The notes under the pieces: generated by a model | Database searches by the model: none | Seen by the model: only the letters and a program-made list of their open reading frames with translations | What the model was told of the DNA's origin: nothing | Position numbers and translations under genes: made by a program | Shown here: piece by piece, positions 23,131 to 31,393 of the stretch | Position numbering within the stretch: the first letter of the stretch is position 1 | Layout of the letters: each line of letters starts with the position of its first letter | From: Sphaerochaetaceae bacterium | Lineage (GTDB): Bacteria; Spirochaetota; Spirochaetia; Sphaerochaetales; Sphaerochaetaceae | Direction of reading: 5' to 3' | Length of the DNA stretch: 31,519 nt | NCBI GenBank assembly: GCA_016302165.1 | Contig: JAEDOD010000010.1 | Location: 1-31,519 of the forward strand

Positions 23131-24144
23131 CTAGGTGGTAAGACTGGATGTAAGGATGATCTCTTTCAGTTTTTCAGTCATCTTCACTATTGCCGTGCAT
23201 ACTGTGGACCGGGACATTCCGAGGATCTCTGCAATCTCTGTCCTTGTCATGCCCCGGTTTATCTTTCTTGCTTCAATGATTCTCTGCCTATGGCATTTCA
23301 CTTGAGTGTGGTAGTGGTCCTGGAGCCTCAGTTTTCTCTCTTCGTTCCTTTCCATGGATATCTCCTTCTTGAGCTTGGCCATGATTCTCCAATGTTTATT
23401 TGCCCTGTCCAAGGCGGTACCATATCTGCCTGTGTTGTTGGATCCTACATATTCCTCCTTCATTTCCAGGAGTTTCTGTATGGCGGATTCATCTGTCTGG
23501 AGAACCCTTGCCAGGTCGGAGCTTTCTATTCCGGAAGTGTTCTTGGGAATAAAGAGAATCAGGATAAGAAATCTCTTTCTTGTGGTCACTTTCATAAGTG
23601 CCTTCCTAAGCTTCTCCTCCATTTCGTTGTATATAGGGTAGTCAGGGCGGTCCTTGTTGTTGATGATATGGAAGAAAAGGTTTTCCATATTCATATTTGA
23701 GTATGTGTCCATATCCAAGGTGGAAAGCTCTTCTTCTCCTATGCCATAAGTGAAGTCGTAGGCTGAAGAGTAGTGGGCCGCCCAATTGATTTCCTCCATA
23801 AGGAAGGCCCTTTCCCATATTCCCTTGTTTCCCTTCTCCCGACGCATTCTCCTGGCCCTGTACTGGCAGAGCTGCTTAAGGTATTGATTGTATGTGGCGC
23901 TGGATATTCTGTAGGATGAGATGATTCTGTCCAGATCCTTGTTCATCTCCACATAGACAGAGGATGCTTCATCCTTCGACATATGGAGAATCTCCTGGGA
24001 TACCCTGTATATGAGAATCTTTGTCCTCTCCTTGATTTCTGCCAATCTTCTCCTTTTTTCCTCCGTATCAGGAGAGGTGTTGCAGTCTATGACCAATCTG
24101 CTGAAACAGCTGTCCTCTTCTTTTGAAAGGTAGTTTTTTTCCAT
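23131..24144 (-). CDS. Sigma-like DNA-binding protein of unknown type
   Basis: A 337-residue protein. The N-terminal part (about 35-110) has the helix pattern of sigma-70 region 2: ILIYRVSQEIL, then DEASSVYVEMNKDLDRIISS and YNQYLKQLCQYRARRMRRE, in the place of the core-binding and -10 recognition helices. A middle segment (about 190-235, KRFLILILFIPKNTSGIESS and following) may be a first helix-turn-helix. The C-terminus has a clear one at TRTEIAEILGMSRSTVCTA (about 305-325), like region 4 or a LuxR/GerE-type domain. Start: GTG at 24156 is in frame, but its first bases are the GGAGG site for the ATG at 24144, so I take 24144. It may be an alternative or regulatory sigma-like factor. I do not recognise a named family. 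Confidence 0.6.
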   Translation of the reverse strand: MEKNYLSKEEDSCFSRLVIDCNTSPDTEEKRRRLAEIKERTKILIYRVSQEILHMSKDEASSVYVEMNKDLDRIISSYRISSATYNQYLKQLCQYRARRMRREKGNKGIWERAFLMEEINWAAHYSSAYDFTYGIGEEELSTLDMDTYSNMNMENLFFHIINNKDRPDYPIYNEMEEKLRKALMKVTTRKRFLILILFIPKNTSGIESSDLARVLQTDESAIQKLLEMKEEYVGSNNTGRYGTALDRANKHWRIMAKLKKEISMERNEERKLRLQDHYHTQVKCHRQRIIEARKINRGMTRTEIAEILGMSRSTVCTAIVKMTEKLKEIILTSSLTT

Positions 24145-24221
24145 GTAATCCTCCACCTTTTTCCATTAAATTGCTGTGCCATCAAAGGGAGATAGGACGG
24201 AATAATTACAATTCATGCAAT

Positions 24222-24247
24222 AAAAATCCCGGATTCTGGATCCGGGA
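24222..24247 (-). terminator. Rho-independent terminator of tig-clpP-clpX
   Basis: On the minus strand the perfect 8-bp stem TCCCGGAT (24247-24240) / ATCCGGGA (24234-24227), with loop CCAGA, is followed by TTTTTATTGC. It lies 26 bases after the clpX stop. Confidence 0.85.
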
Positions 24248-24273
24248 ACACTATATTGTGGATATGGATGGAA

Positions 24274-25524
24274 TCACTTGAATTCAAGAAGATTATTGTT
24301 TTCTCCAAGAATTCTAGGAGGAATTCCTTCAAGGATGTTCTCTTTATCTATTACCACTTCCTTGGCTCCTGGAATGGATGGAAGCTCATAGGAGATATCA
24401 AGCATCCTGTTCTCCACAATAGATCTGAGACCTCTTGCTCCTGTCTTCTCGTCAAAGGCCTTCTCTGCAATTGCATCGATGGCATCCTTGGTGAAGGTAA
24501 GCTTGATGGAGTCCAAGGAGAATGAGGTTTCATACTGCCTTATTATGGAATTCTTCGGCTCTGTAAGAATTCTCACCAGATCAGACTTGGAGAGATTCTC
24601 AAGGGTTGCATGGATCGGAAGTCTTCCAATGAACTCAGGAATAAGACCGAACTTTACAAGGTCGTCTGGATGAAGCTCCTTGTAGAGGTCGCTAAGATTC
24701 TTCTCATTGTTCTCCTCAACCTTGGCACCGAAGCCCATGGTCTGGATGGCTGTCCTCTTTTCGATGACCTTATCCAGGCCCACGAAGGCTCCACCGCAGA
24801 TGAAGAGGATATTTGATGTATCAATCTTCAGCATCTCCTGGTTAGGATGCTTTCTTCCTCCCTGGGGAGGAACAGAAGCCACAGTGCCTTCGATGATCTT
24901 CAGCAGGGCCTGCTGGACGCCTTCCCCTGATACGTCACGGGTTATGGATACGTTCTCTCCCTTCTTTGCAATCTTGTCGATTTCGTCGATGAAGATGATG
25001 CCCTTTTCCGCCTTTGCAATATCGTAGTCTGCAGCTTCGATAAGCTTAAGAAGAATGTTCTCTACGTCTTCACCTACATATCCGGCTTCTGTAAGGGTTG
25101 TAGCATCAGCAATGGCAAAAGGAACACTTAGTTTCCTGGCCAAAGTTCTGGCAAGAAGAGTCTTTCCTGTTCCTGTGGGTCCGATGATGAGAATGTTGGA
25201 CTTGTCTACCTCGACGCCGCTGGCCTTGATCTTTTCCTTATACTTGATCCTCTTATAGTGGTTGTAGACAGCGACAGAGAGAATCCTCTTGGCTCCATCC
25301 TGACCGATCACATACTGGTCAAGATAGTTCTTGATCTCTTCTGGAGTAGGTATTTCAAGGTCCTGGAATTCTCCGTCATCTTCTTCCTTTCCCTGCTCCT
25401 TGATGATGTCGGAGCAGGTCTTTATGCAGTTTTCACAGATGCAGACCCCAGGTCCGTTGACCATTCTTACTGTACCGTCGTTAGGTCTACCGCAGAATGA
25501 ACAGTATTTTGCATTTCTAGCCAT
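24274..25524 (-). CDS. clpX: ATP-dependent Clp protease ATP-binding subunit ClpX
   Basis: A 416-residue ClpX, the AAA+ unfoldase that feeds tagged or damaged proteins into ClpP. The N-terminal zinc-binding domain has C8, C11, C30 and C33. Walker A is GPTGTGKT (115-122), the pore-1 loop GYVG (148-151) and Walker B IIFIDEIDK (176-184). The RKH pore segment (GGRKHPNQE) and the arginine-finger/sensor region follow. The ClpP-docking loop reads TMGFGAKV, where most ClpX have IGF. MGF is a mild change and docking is probably kept. The gene overlaps the end of clpP by eight bases and ends the operon. Confidence 0.97.
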   Translation of the reverse strand: MARNAKYCSFCGRPNDGTVRMVNGPGVCICENCIKTCSDIIKEQGKEEDDGEFQDLEIPTPEEIKNYLDQYVIGQDGAKRILSVAVYNHYKRIKYKEKIKASGVEVDKSNILIIGPTGTGKTLLARTLARKLSVPFAIADATTLTEAGYVGEDVENILLKLIEAADYDIAKAEKGIIFIDEIDKIAKKGENVSITRDVSGEGVQQALLKIIEGTVASVPPQGGRKHPNQEMLKIDTSNILFICGGAFVGLDKVIEKRTAIQTMGFGAKVEENNEKNLSDLYKELHPDDLVKFGLIPEFIGRLPIHATLENLSKSDLVRILTEPKNSIIRQYETSFSLDSIKLTFTKDAIDAIAEKAFDEKTGARGLRSIVENRMLDISYELPSIPGAKEVVIDKENILEGIPPRILGENNNLLEFK

Positions 25525-26119
25525 TTCTTCTCATTACCTTGTCTGCAATTCCGTATGCTACAGCTTCATCTGCATCCATGAAGCAGTCCCTTTCAATGTC
25601 CTTTGTAACCTGTTCCACTGTCTTTCCTGTGTGTGTAGCCAGGATTTCTGTGGTGATTTTCTTTATTCTCTGGAGCTCCTTGTTCGTTACAAGAATATCT
25701 GAAGACTGACCCTCTGCTCCGCCACTAGGCTGGTGGATCATGACTCTGGAGTAGGGAAGGACAAATCTTGATCCCTTCTCTCCGCCAGAGAGGATAAGTG
25801 CCGCCATGGAGCATGCCTGACCAATGCAGATTGTGGTGACAGGGCATGATACATATTGCATGGTGTCGTAGATTGCCAGTCCTGCAGTTACGCTGCCGCC
25901 GGGAGAGTTGATGTAGAGGTTGATCTCCTTCTTCGGGTTTTCGCTTTCCAGGAAAATGAGCTGTGCCACAACAAGGTCTGCCATGGCATCGTTGATTTCT
26001 CCATCGACGAAAATGATTCTGTCCTTCAGAAGACGGGAGAAAATATCATATGTCCTTTCCCCTGTTCCGGATTGCTCCAGAACGTAGGGGACGAAGGTAT
26101 TCATTTTGGGTTCAGACAA
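25517..26119 (-). CDS. clpP: ATP-dependent Clp protease proteolytic subunit ClpP
   Basis: A 200-residue ClpP, the tetradecameric serine peptidase chamber. The catalytic triad is Ser104 (GQACSMAALIL), His129 (MIHQPSGGA) and Asp178 (IERDCFM). Start choice is notable. A TTG at 26117-26119 has GAGGAG (26126-26131), formed by the last codons of tig, at ideal spacing. The ATG at 26104 has no ribosome binding site but gives the family-typical start MNTFVPYVLEQ. I favour TTG. Both give a plausible length. It follows the tig stop by three bases and overlaps clpX by eight, so translation is coupled along the operon. Confidence 0.96.
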   Translation of the reverse strand: MSEPKMNTFVPYVLEQSGTGERTYDIFSRLLKDRIIFVDGEINDAMADLVVAQLIFLESENPKKEINLYINSPGGSVTAGLAIYDTMQYVSCPVTTICIGQACSMAALILSGGEKGSRFVLPYSRVMIHQPSGGAEGQSSDILVTNKELQRIKKITTEILATHTGKTVEQVTKDIERDCFMDADEAVAYGIADKVMRRNG

Positions 26120-26122
26120 AGC

Positions 26123-27469
26123 TTACTCCTCTGTAGGTGTCATGTATTCCTTATAGCTGAGAGTCTTTCCTTCCTTGAAGGTGTTGTTCTCGAGAAGGAA
26201 TGGAACTGTCATACTGTACTGCATGTCATCCTTGATCATGGACTTCATGTATTCCTTCTGCTCATCGCTATAGGATTCCTTAATCTCTTCTTCGCAGGTC
26301 TTTGCATACTTCTCTTCATCAATCTTGAAGTCTTCCTTCTTTCTGATTGCATCAAGGATCAGCTGCTTTCTGATGTCAGCCTTGGCTGGCTCTCTCCAGG
26401 CTTCAGTGAACTGAGCCTTTGTCTGTCCCTGCATTTCAAGGAACTTCATGAGCTGGTCTTCAGGAATACCGGACTGTCTGACGAAGTTGTGCCAGCTGTT
26501 CTCAACCTCTGCATCAATCATTGATGCTGGGATTGCGAAATCTGCATTTGCAGCAATTGCGTTGAGAATAGCATTGCTCTTGTTGTTCTTCATTGCTTCT
26601 TCAAGGGAAGATTCAAGCTGTGCCTTGATTCCATTCTTCAGGTCCTCAACAGTCTTGTATTCATCCTTTACGTCCTGTGCAAAGTCGTCATCGACTTCAG
26701 GAATGTCGCGATACTTGACTTCGTTGACCTTGAGAAGGAAGGAGACTGTCTTTCCTTCATAACCTGTCACACCATCTTCAGCTGTGTATGTCTTCTCAAT
26801 CTTCTTCTCTTCTCCAGCGCTCATGCCTTCGAAGTCCTTGTCAAGCTTGTAGAAGTTGTAGCCTGAACCGAGAGTGAAGGTGAATCCCTTTCTTTCTGTG
26901 TTCTCGACCACGTTGCCTTCTGCATCCAGCTCGCTGTAGTCTACGTTGACGATGTCGCCTTCAGCTGCAGGTCCATTCTTCTTGACTACCATTGCGTTCT
27001 GGTCCTGAAGCTTCTTGATCTCGCTGTTGATGTCTTCTTCTGTGACTTCACCCTTGTTGACTTCAACCTCAAGGCCTGTGTACTGAGGAAGGTCGAACTT
27101 AGGATAGATATCATACTTTACTGTGAAGGTGATATCACTATCCTTCTTGAATGGAAGAAGTGATTCTTCATCCTGGAGCTCAGGTACTGAGTAAGGGAGT
27201 GGCTTCTGGCTGTCCTCAAGAGTCTCGATGGTCTCCTTCAGGTTCTCTTCCATGCAGTCGAAGGTGGACTCTTCCCTGATGCCCTTTCCAAACTTTCTCT
27301 CGATGACGGATGTAGGGACATGTCCCTTTCTGAATCCTGGCATCTCGATTGTCTTCGCATACTTTGCGAGTCTTTCCTGATATGCCTTTTCAATTGTGGC
27401 TGCATCAACTGTAAGTGTAAGTGATGCCTGACTGTTCTCAAGTTCCTTTACGTTCTTCTCGGTTACCAT
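26123..27469 (-). CDS. tig: Trigger factor (ribosome-associated chaperone)
   Basis: A 448-residue trigger factor, which binds the ribosome exit tunnel and shields nascent chains. The N-terminal ribosome-binding domain has the signature GFRKGHVPTSVIERKFG (about 46-62), where the E. coli sequence has GFRxGKVP; the loop is nearly conserved. The FKBP-type prolyl isomerase domain spans about 160-245 (GDIVNVDYSELDAEG and following). The rest is the helical arm/chaperone domain, with FAIPASMID as its usual junction. It is first in the tig-clpP-clpX operon, the standard bacterial order. GGGAG lies eight bases before the ATG. The AT-rich region upstream has no -10/-35 pair that I trust. Confidence 0.97.
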   Translation of the reverse strand: MVTEKNVKELENSQASLTLTVDAATIEKAYQERLAKYAKTIEMPGFRKGHVPTSVIERKFGKGIREESTFDCMEENLKETIETLEDSQKPLPYSVPELQDEESLLPFKKDSDITFTVKYDIYPKFDLPQYTGLEVEVNKGEVTEEDINSEIKKLQDQNAMVVKKNGPAAEGDIVNVDYSELDAEGNVVENTERKGFTFTLGSGYNFYKLDKDFEGMSAGEEKKIEKTYTAEDGVTGYEGKTVSFLLKVNEVKYRDIPEVDDDFAQDVKDEYKTVEDLKNGIKAQLESSLEEAMKNNKSNAILNAIAANADFAIPASMIDAEVENSWHNFVRQSGIPEDQLMKFLEMQGQTKAQFTEAWREPAKADIRKQLILDAIRKKEDFKIDEEKYAKTCEEEIKESYSDEQKEYMKSMIKDDMQYSMTVPFLLENNTFKEGKTLSYKEYMTPTEE

Positions 27470-27632
27470 CTGTGGTCTCCCTTAATGTTTTTTTGTTCAA
27501 ATATATAACGCCGTAGCAGCTAATAAATATATACTTTTTCCCCTGTCTTTGTACATAGGTCAAAAAGAGGGTGCCGACACAATGGAAAATAAACGTTCCT
27601 GAAAAAAAAGGCAAATGGGAGTAAATATCTTT

Positions 27633-27660
27633 TTTACTAGGACATAAACTGACCTATAGA
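27633..27660 (+). promoter_or_regulatory. Possible promoter of the sigma-70 family gene
   Basis: -35 TTTACT (27633-27638), 16-base spacer, -10 TATAGA (27655-27660). AGAGGAAG lies in the leader at 27679-27686. TGACCTAT (27650-27657), which overlaps the -10, is repeated in inverted orientation at 27556-27563 on the tig side. Confidence 0.35.
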
Positions 27661-27690
27661 CTATGCCAGAATTTCCATAGAGGAAGTAAT

Positions 27691-28395
27691 ATGGAAAACA
27701 GTTTTTTTGAAATGGCTCTTGAGGCCAGCAGGGACAGAAGGGCAGAAGAGAGATTCATAAAGGCCATGGAGCCCATGGTGAAGAAGGTGGCATCAAGGTT
27801 CGCCCTTAGGGTGAAGGGAGCTTCAGAGTTTAAGGATGATATGGAGAACGCAGCAAGATTGGGAATCCATAATGCCCTCATGCGCTTCGACTTCTCCTAC
27901 GGTGGCTTCGACAACTATCTTGAGAAGGCCATGGAGATTGAAGTAAGGACCTTTCTGAACAACAATCTCCGTATGATCCGTATTCCCAAGCACATGCTTG
28001 AAGCCATGAGGAAGTATCGTAACGGCTTCAATGAAGAGGAGTTCTCATCCATCAAGGTCAGGAAGATAAAGGATGCAATGAATGTGGAGAACTGCCTTTC
28101 CCTTGATAATGCGATAAATGAAGAGGATGATGGAAAGACCTTCGCTTCCTTTGTCCCTAGCTTCTCCTCTCCTGAGGTGGAATATGAAAAAAGTGAAATT
28201 GAAAGCTCCCTTGCTGAGGCTGTGGAAGCCCTGGATTTCACGGAGAAGTATATAATCCAATCCTTTTTCGGCATTTCAAAGGAGAAGAAGTCCTTGAAGG
28301 CTATGGCATCAGAGCTTGGTGTAAGCGTAATGACAGTGTCTGGAAGGAGGAAAAGGGCCTTGGATAAACTTAAGGTTTATCTTGCCCAGGTCTGA
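27691..28395 (+). CDS. Sigma-70 family RNA polymerase sigma factor
   Basis: A 234-residue sigma-70 family protein without region 1.1. The region 2 equivalent (about 45-110) reads DDMENAARLGIHNALMRFDFSYGGFDNYL, then IRIPKHM, close to the RpoD 2.1-3.0 pattern (EGxxGLxxAxxKFD...FSTYA...RxIRIPxHM). Region 4 is at the C-terminus (about 180-230): FTEKYIIQSFFGI then SLKAMASELGVSVMTVSGRRKRALDKL, a normal -35-binding helix-turn-helix. Region 3 looks shortened. The small size suggests an alternative sigma factor. It diverges from tig across a 221-base AT-rich region, and AGAGGAAG precedes the ATG. Its regulon cannot be told from here. Confidence 0.82.
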   Translation: MENSFFEMALEASRDRRAEERFIKAMEPMVKKVASRFALRVKGASEFKDDMENAARLGIHNALMRFDFSYGGFDNYLEKAMEIEVRTFLNNNLRMIRIPKHMLEAMRKYRNGFNEEEFSSIKVRKIKDAMNVENCLSLDNAINEEDDGKTFASFVPSFSSPEVEYEKSEIESSLAEAVEALDFTEKYIIQSFFGISKEKKSLKAMASELGVSVMTVSGRRKRALDKLKVYLAQV

Positions 28396-28404
28396 AAACC
28401 CTTG

Positions 28405-28433
28405 TAGACCTAACGGTCATAAGAAAGTATTCT
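28405..28433 (+). promoter_or_regulatory. Possible promoter directly ahead of the lipoprotein gene
   Basis: -35 TAGACC (28405-28410), 17-base spacer, -10 TATTCT (28428-28433). Only six bases separate it from the ATG at 28440, and there is no Shine-Dalgarno sequence, so any transcript from here would be leaderless. Confidence 0.35.
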
Positions 28434-28439
28434 GAAGCT

Positions 28440-29135
28440 ATGGGAAAGCTTACTAAAGTAGCCATATTGCTTCTGTCTCTGTTATTCCTTTTTTCCTGTG
28501 CTTCCACGGAAAAAAGTGAGGAGTCGGAAGCTTCCGCCACAGAGGAAAGGAGGAAGGACGCAGTTGCCCTTCTTTCCTTCGATATGTTCTCGTCTGTAGA
28601 AGATTGGGAAATGGATACTTCAGTCCTCTCCTCATCTCTTCCTTCCTCCTTTACTGTCTATTCAGACTATGTGCCATCCTATGGTGAGCTGGAATTGAAA
28701 TATGTCTCCTCCATATCCCGGATATCAGAGGAGGCTGTAAGGACTTCCTTACCTCTGTTGGCCACATATGCTTCATCTCTCATCGATGAACCCGAGAAAT
28801 ACATTTCCGATGATGACAGCTTTACTTCCGAGTTGAAGAGTATCTCCTTGGAAGAAGTGGAGGGTATTGTCTTGTCTGCCCTGAAGGAGCATAGTGCGGA
28901 GATCAATGAAAGCTTTCTCCAGGTGAAGAGAGTCTTCGATGAAATCAGGACAGCTTATGCCAATCTGTCGAAGGTGGAGAAGGGAGTGGCCCTGCCTGAA
29001 GCCTCAGGAATGGATTTCAATGTGGCCGCCCACCTGGTTTCAGAAAGCTTCTTTACTGATCTGGGTTCCCTTGAGAGGACTCTGAAGAACACTCCTGCCT
29101 CTTCAGATTCCCTGTATGCTGTATTCTGGGAGTGA
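28440..29135 (+). CDS. Lipoprotein of unknown function, possibly DUF4197-like
   Basis: A 231-residue protein whose signal peptide ends in the lipobox LFSCAS, so Cys20 should be lipidated. Next is a charged Glu/Ser/Thr spacer (about 23-38), then a helical domain. The C-terminal 120 residues (SELKSISLEEVEGIVLSALK, then FDEIRTAYANL, then VSESFFTDLGSLERTLKNTP) have the order and spacing of DUF4197, a periplasmic helical domain of unknown function. That resemblance is weak and by eye. It lies between the sigma factor and the RarA fusion, three bases ahead of the latter, so the last two are probably co-transcribed. Confidence 0.65.
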   Translation: MGKLTKVAILLLSLLFLFSCASTEKSEESEASATEERRKDAVALLSFDMFSSVEDWEMDTSVLSSSLPSSFTVYSDYVPSYGELELKYVSSISRISEEAVRTSLPLLATYASSLIDEPEKYISDDDSFTSELKSISLEEVEGIVLSALKEHSAEINESFLQVKRVFDEIRTAYANLSKVEKGVALPEASGMDFNVAAHLVSESFFTDLGSLERTLKNTPASSDSLYAVFWE

Positions 29136-29138
29136 TAA

Positions 29139-31343
29139 ATGGAAAGAGATGATCTATTTTCTTCAGTGCCTGTTACCCAGGAGCCTTTAGCTTCCAGAAT
29201 GAGGCCAAGGTCCCTGGATGAATATATCGGTCAGGACCATATTCTTGGAAAGGGAAGGCTTCTGAGGCGGGCCATCCAGATGGACCAGCTGTCTTCAGTC
29301 ATCTTCTATGGACCTCCTGGAACAGGAAAGACCACTTTGGCCAGGGTCATTGCAAATACCACCAAAAGCCACTTTTCGTCCCTGAATGCTGTACTTTCAG
29401 GTGTGAAGGAGCTTAGGGATGAAATAGCGGAGGCCAAGGATAGACGGGACCATTGGGGGATGAGGACCATACTGTTTGTAGATGAAGTCCACAGGTGGAA
29501 CAAAAGCCAGCAGGATGCCCTGCTTCCCTGGGTTGAGAATGGAACCTTCATACTTATTGGTGCCACCACAGAGAATCCATACTTTGAAGTGAACAAGGCT
29601 CTTGTATCCCGGTCCAGGGTCTTCCAGCTTAAGAAGCTTACAGATGAAAACCTTAAGGCCATAGCCCTCCAGGCCATAGCAGATAAGGAAAGAGGCTATG
29701 GAAAATACAGGGTGGAGTTTGAGAGTGGGGCCTTGGAGCATCTTGTAGATGTGGCTGGAGGAGATGCAAGAAGCCTTCTCAATGCGCTGGAGCTTGCTGT
29801 GGAGACTACGCCCGAGCATTTTCCGCCGGAAGAGGGAAGCCTGATCTATATCACAAAGGAGACAGCTGAGGAGTCCATACAGCAGAAGGCTGTGCTGTAC
29901 GATAAGGAAGGCGACTATCACTTTGATGTGATTTCAGCCTTCATCAAATCACTCAGAGGCTCAGACCCGGATGCATCCCTGTACTGGCTGGCAAAGATGG
30001 TTGCGGCAGGGGAGGATCCCAGGTTCATTTTCAGACGTATGATGATATCCGCCTGCGAAGATGTAGGACTGGCGGATCCCAATGCCATAGTAGTGGTGGA
30101 GGCAGATGCGGCAGCCTTTGACCGTATCGGACTACCTGAAGGAAGATTCCATCTTGCCCATGCAGCCCTCTACCTTGCAACCTGCCCTAAGAGCAACAGC
30201 ACCTTAGGCTTCTTCGATGCTCTTTCCGATGTGGAGAAGGAGAAGGAAGGGGAGGTTCCTAACCATCTGAAGGACGCCAACCGGGACGGCAAAGGCTTTG
30301 GACATGGAGAAGGCTATCTCTATCCCCATTCCTACAAGGACCACTGGGTTGCACAGCAATATCTGCCTTCAGCTCTTCAGGGCAAGGTCTACTACAAGCC
30401 ATCCGGTATGGGATATGAAGGAAAAATCCAGGAGGAGGTCCAGGAAAAGAGGGAAGCCCAGCTGGAAGCTGTGGTGGAGGATCTCTACCAGGAGAATCTG
30501 ACATTCTCCCCTGGAGACAGAGTTCGAGATAAATGGCTGGAAAGAGCCATGGGAAACAGGGCTGATATGCTCCTTAATATGGTGCGCACCCTATCGGGCA
30601 GGATAGATATGCCACGTCATGGCAATGTGCTGGTCCTTAATGCTTCCCATGGTCTTATGCTATATCAGCTTATGAAGAAGAATCCTGAAGGCGGTTCCTA
30701 TGCCCAGGTAACAAGCAGGGAGCAGAAGGAGATCATAGACCATTTCTCAGAGAATCTGGACCAGCTTACCAGGCCTATGGTCTATGTTTCAGATACCTTC
30801 TCCATATTTGACAGGCTGGAGGAAGGCCTAAGCTTCAGCGTCATCGGAGGAAGAAACATTCTCTCCCGTCTCTCTCAGGATGGCTTGATCCTTCAGAGAA
30901 TAAAACAGAGGCTGGATGAAGATGGCTCCATCTGTCTTATGGAGGCAATTCCATCCCTTTCCTCCCGTCTCAGCTTCTTCGCTTCACCAGAAATGAGAGC
31001 GAAGCTTGAAAAGGCTGAAGAAGAGATATATTCCTCATCCAATCCCCTGGTATCCTGGGGGAAGAAGGAACTTGAGGAGACTGTCCGCAATGTGTTCCCC
31101 ACAGTAGAAATTGAATATAGGGAAGTGTTGGAGGATAGGCTTCTCACTCCAGACTTACTTCTTTCCTGGTGGAGCAACACCTACTCCAAGTATGGCATTG
31201 AAAAGGATGAGTTCCTTGCAGCCATAACTCCTGGAACCTTGAAGTGGAAAAACACAATAGCCCTCATCTCTACAAAGGGAAAAGGAGAGAGGACCAGGGG
31301 AAATGGCCTGTCATCTGTCCATCAAAAGGTCAAGGGAAGCTGA
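29139..31343 (+). CDS. rarA: RarA (MgsA) AAA+ ATPase fused to a methyltransferase-like domain
   Basis: A 734-residue fusion. Residues 1-425 are a complete RarA/MgsA, a replication-fork recombination factor of the clamp-loader-like AAA+ family. It has Walker A GPPGTGKT (58-65), Walker B ILFVDEVHRW (111-120), the sensor GATTENPYFEVN (141-152), an arginine finger near SRSRVFQL (157-164), and the C-terminal tetramerisation part ending near YYKPSGMGYEGKI. After a charged helix (430-455) comes about 280 residues that resemble a class I SAM-methyltransferase fold: a glycine-poor motif I VLVLNASHGLMLYQL (497-511), an acidic strand, and LDEDGSICLMEAIPS (592-606) in the position of motifs IV-V. I recall database entries for RarA fused to an unknown domain in spirochaetes and cyanobacteria. 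No function for the extension is known to me. Confidence 0.88.
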   Translation: MERDDLFSSVPVTQEPLASRMRPRSLDEYIGQDHILGKGRLLRRAIQMDQLSSVIFYGPPGTGKTTLARVIANTTKSHFSSLNAVLSGVKELRDEIAEAKDRRDHWGMRTILFVDEVHRWNKSQQDALLPWVENGTFILIGATTENPYFEVNKALVSRSRVFQLKKLTDENLKAIALQAIADKERGYGKYRVEFESGALEHLVDVAGGDARSLLNALELAVETTPEHFPPEEGSLIYITKETAEESIQQKAVLYDKEGDYHFDVISAFIKSLRGSDPDASLYWLAKMVAAGEDPRFIFRRMMISACEDVGLADPNAIVVVEADAAAFDRIGLPEGRFHLAHAALYLATCPKSNSTLGFFDALSDVEKEKEGEVPNHLKDANRDGKGFGHGEGYLYPHSYKDHWVAQQYLPSALQGKVYYKPSGMGYEGKIQEEVQEKREAQLEAVVEDLYQENLTFSPGDRVRDKWLERAMGNRADMLLNMVRTLSGRIDMPRHGNVLVLNASHGLMLYQLMKKNPEGGSYAQVTSREQKEIIDHFSENLDQLTRPMVYVSDTFSIFDRLEEGLSFSVIGGRNILSRLSQDGLILQRIKQRLDEDGSICLMEAIPSLSSRLSFFASPEMRAKLEKAEEEIYSSSNPLVSWGKKELEETVRNVFPTVEIEYREVLEDRLLTPDLLLSWWSNTYSKYGIEKDEFLAAITPGTLKWKNTIALISTKGKGERTRGNGLSSVHQKVKGS

Positions 31344-31393
31344 AGATTGTTCCATAAGAAAGAGAAAAAGGAAAAGATTTCTCTTCTCTATAG

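Noticed and set aside
27470..27580. Sigma-54 or clean sigma-70 promoter for tig
   Set aside because: The region is AT-rich with several TATATA-like stretches, but no -35/-10 pair at 16-18 bases is convincing, and the GG/GC pair of a -24/-12 promoter is absent.
31361..31384. Terminator after the RarA fusion (AGAGAAA / TTTCTCT)
   Set aside because: The stem is AT-rich, the loop is ten bases, and the tail is TCTCTA rather than a T run. It is too weak to annotate.
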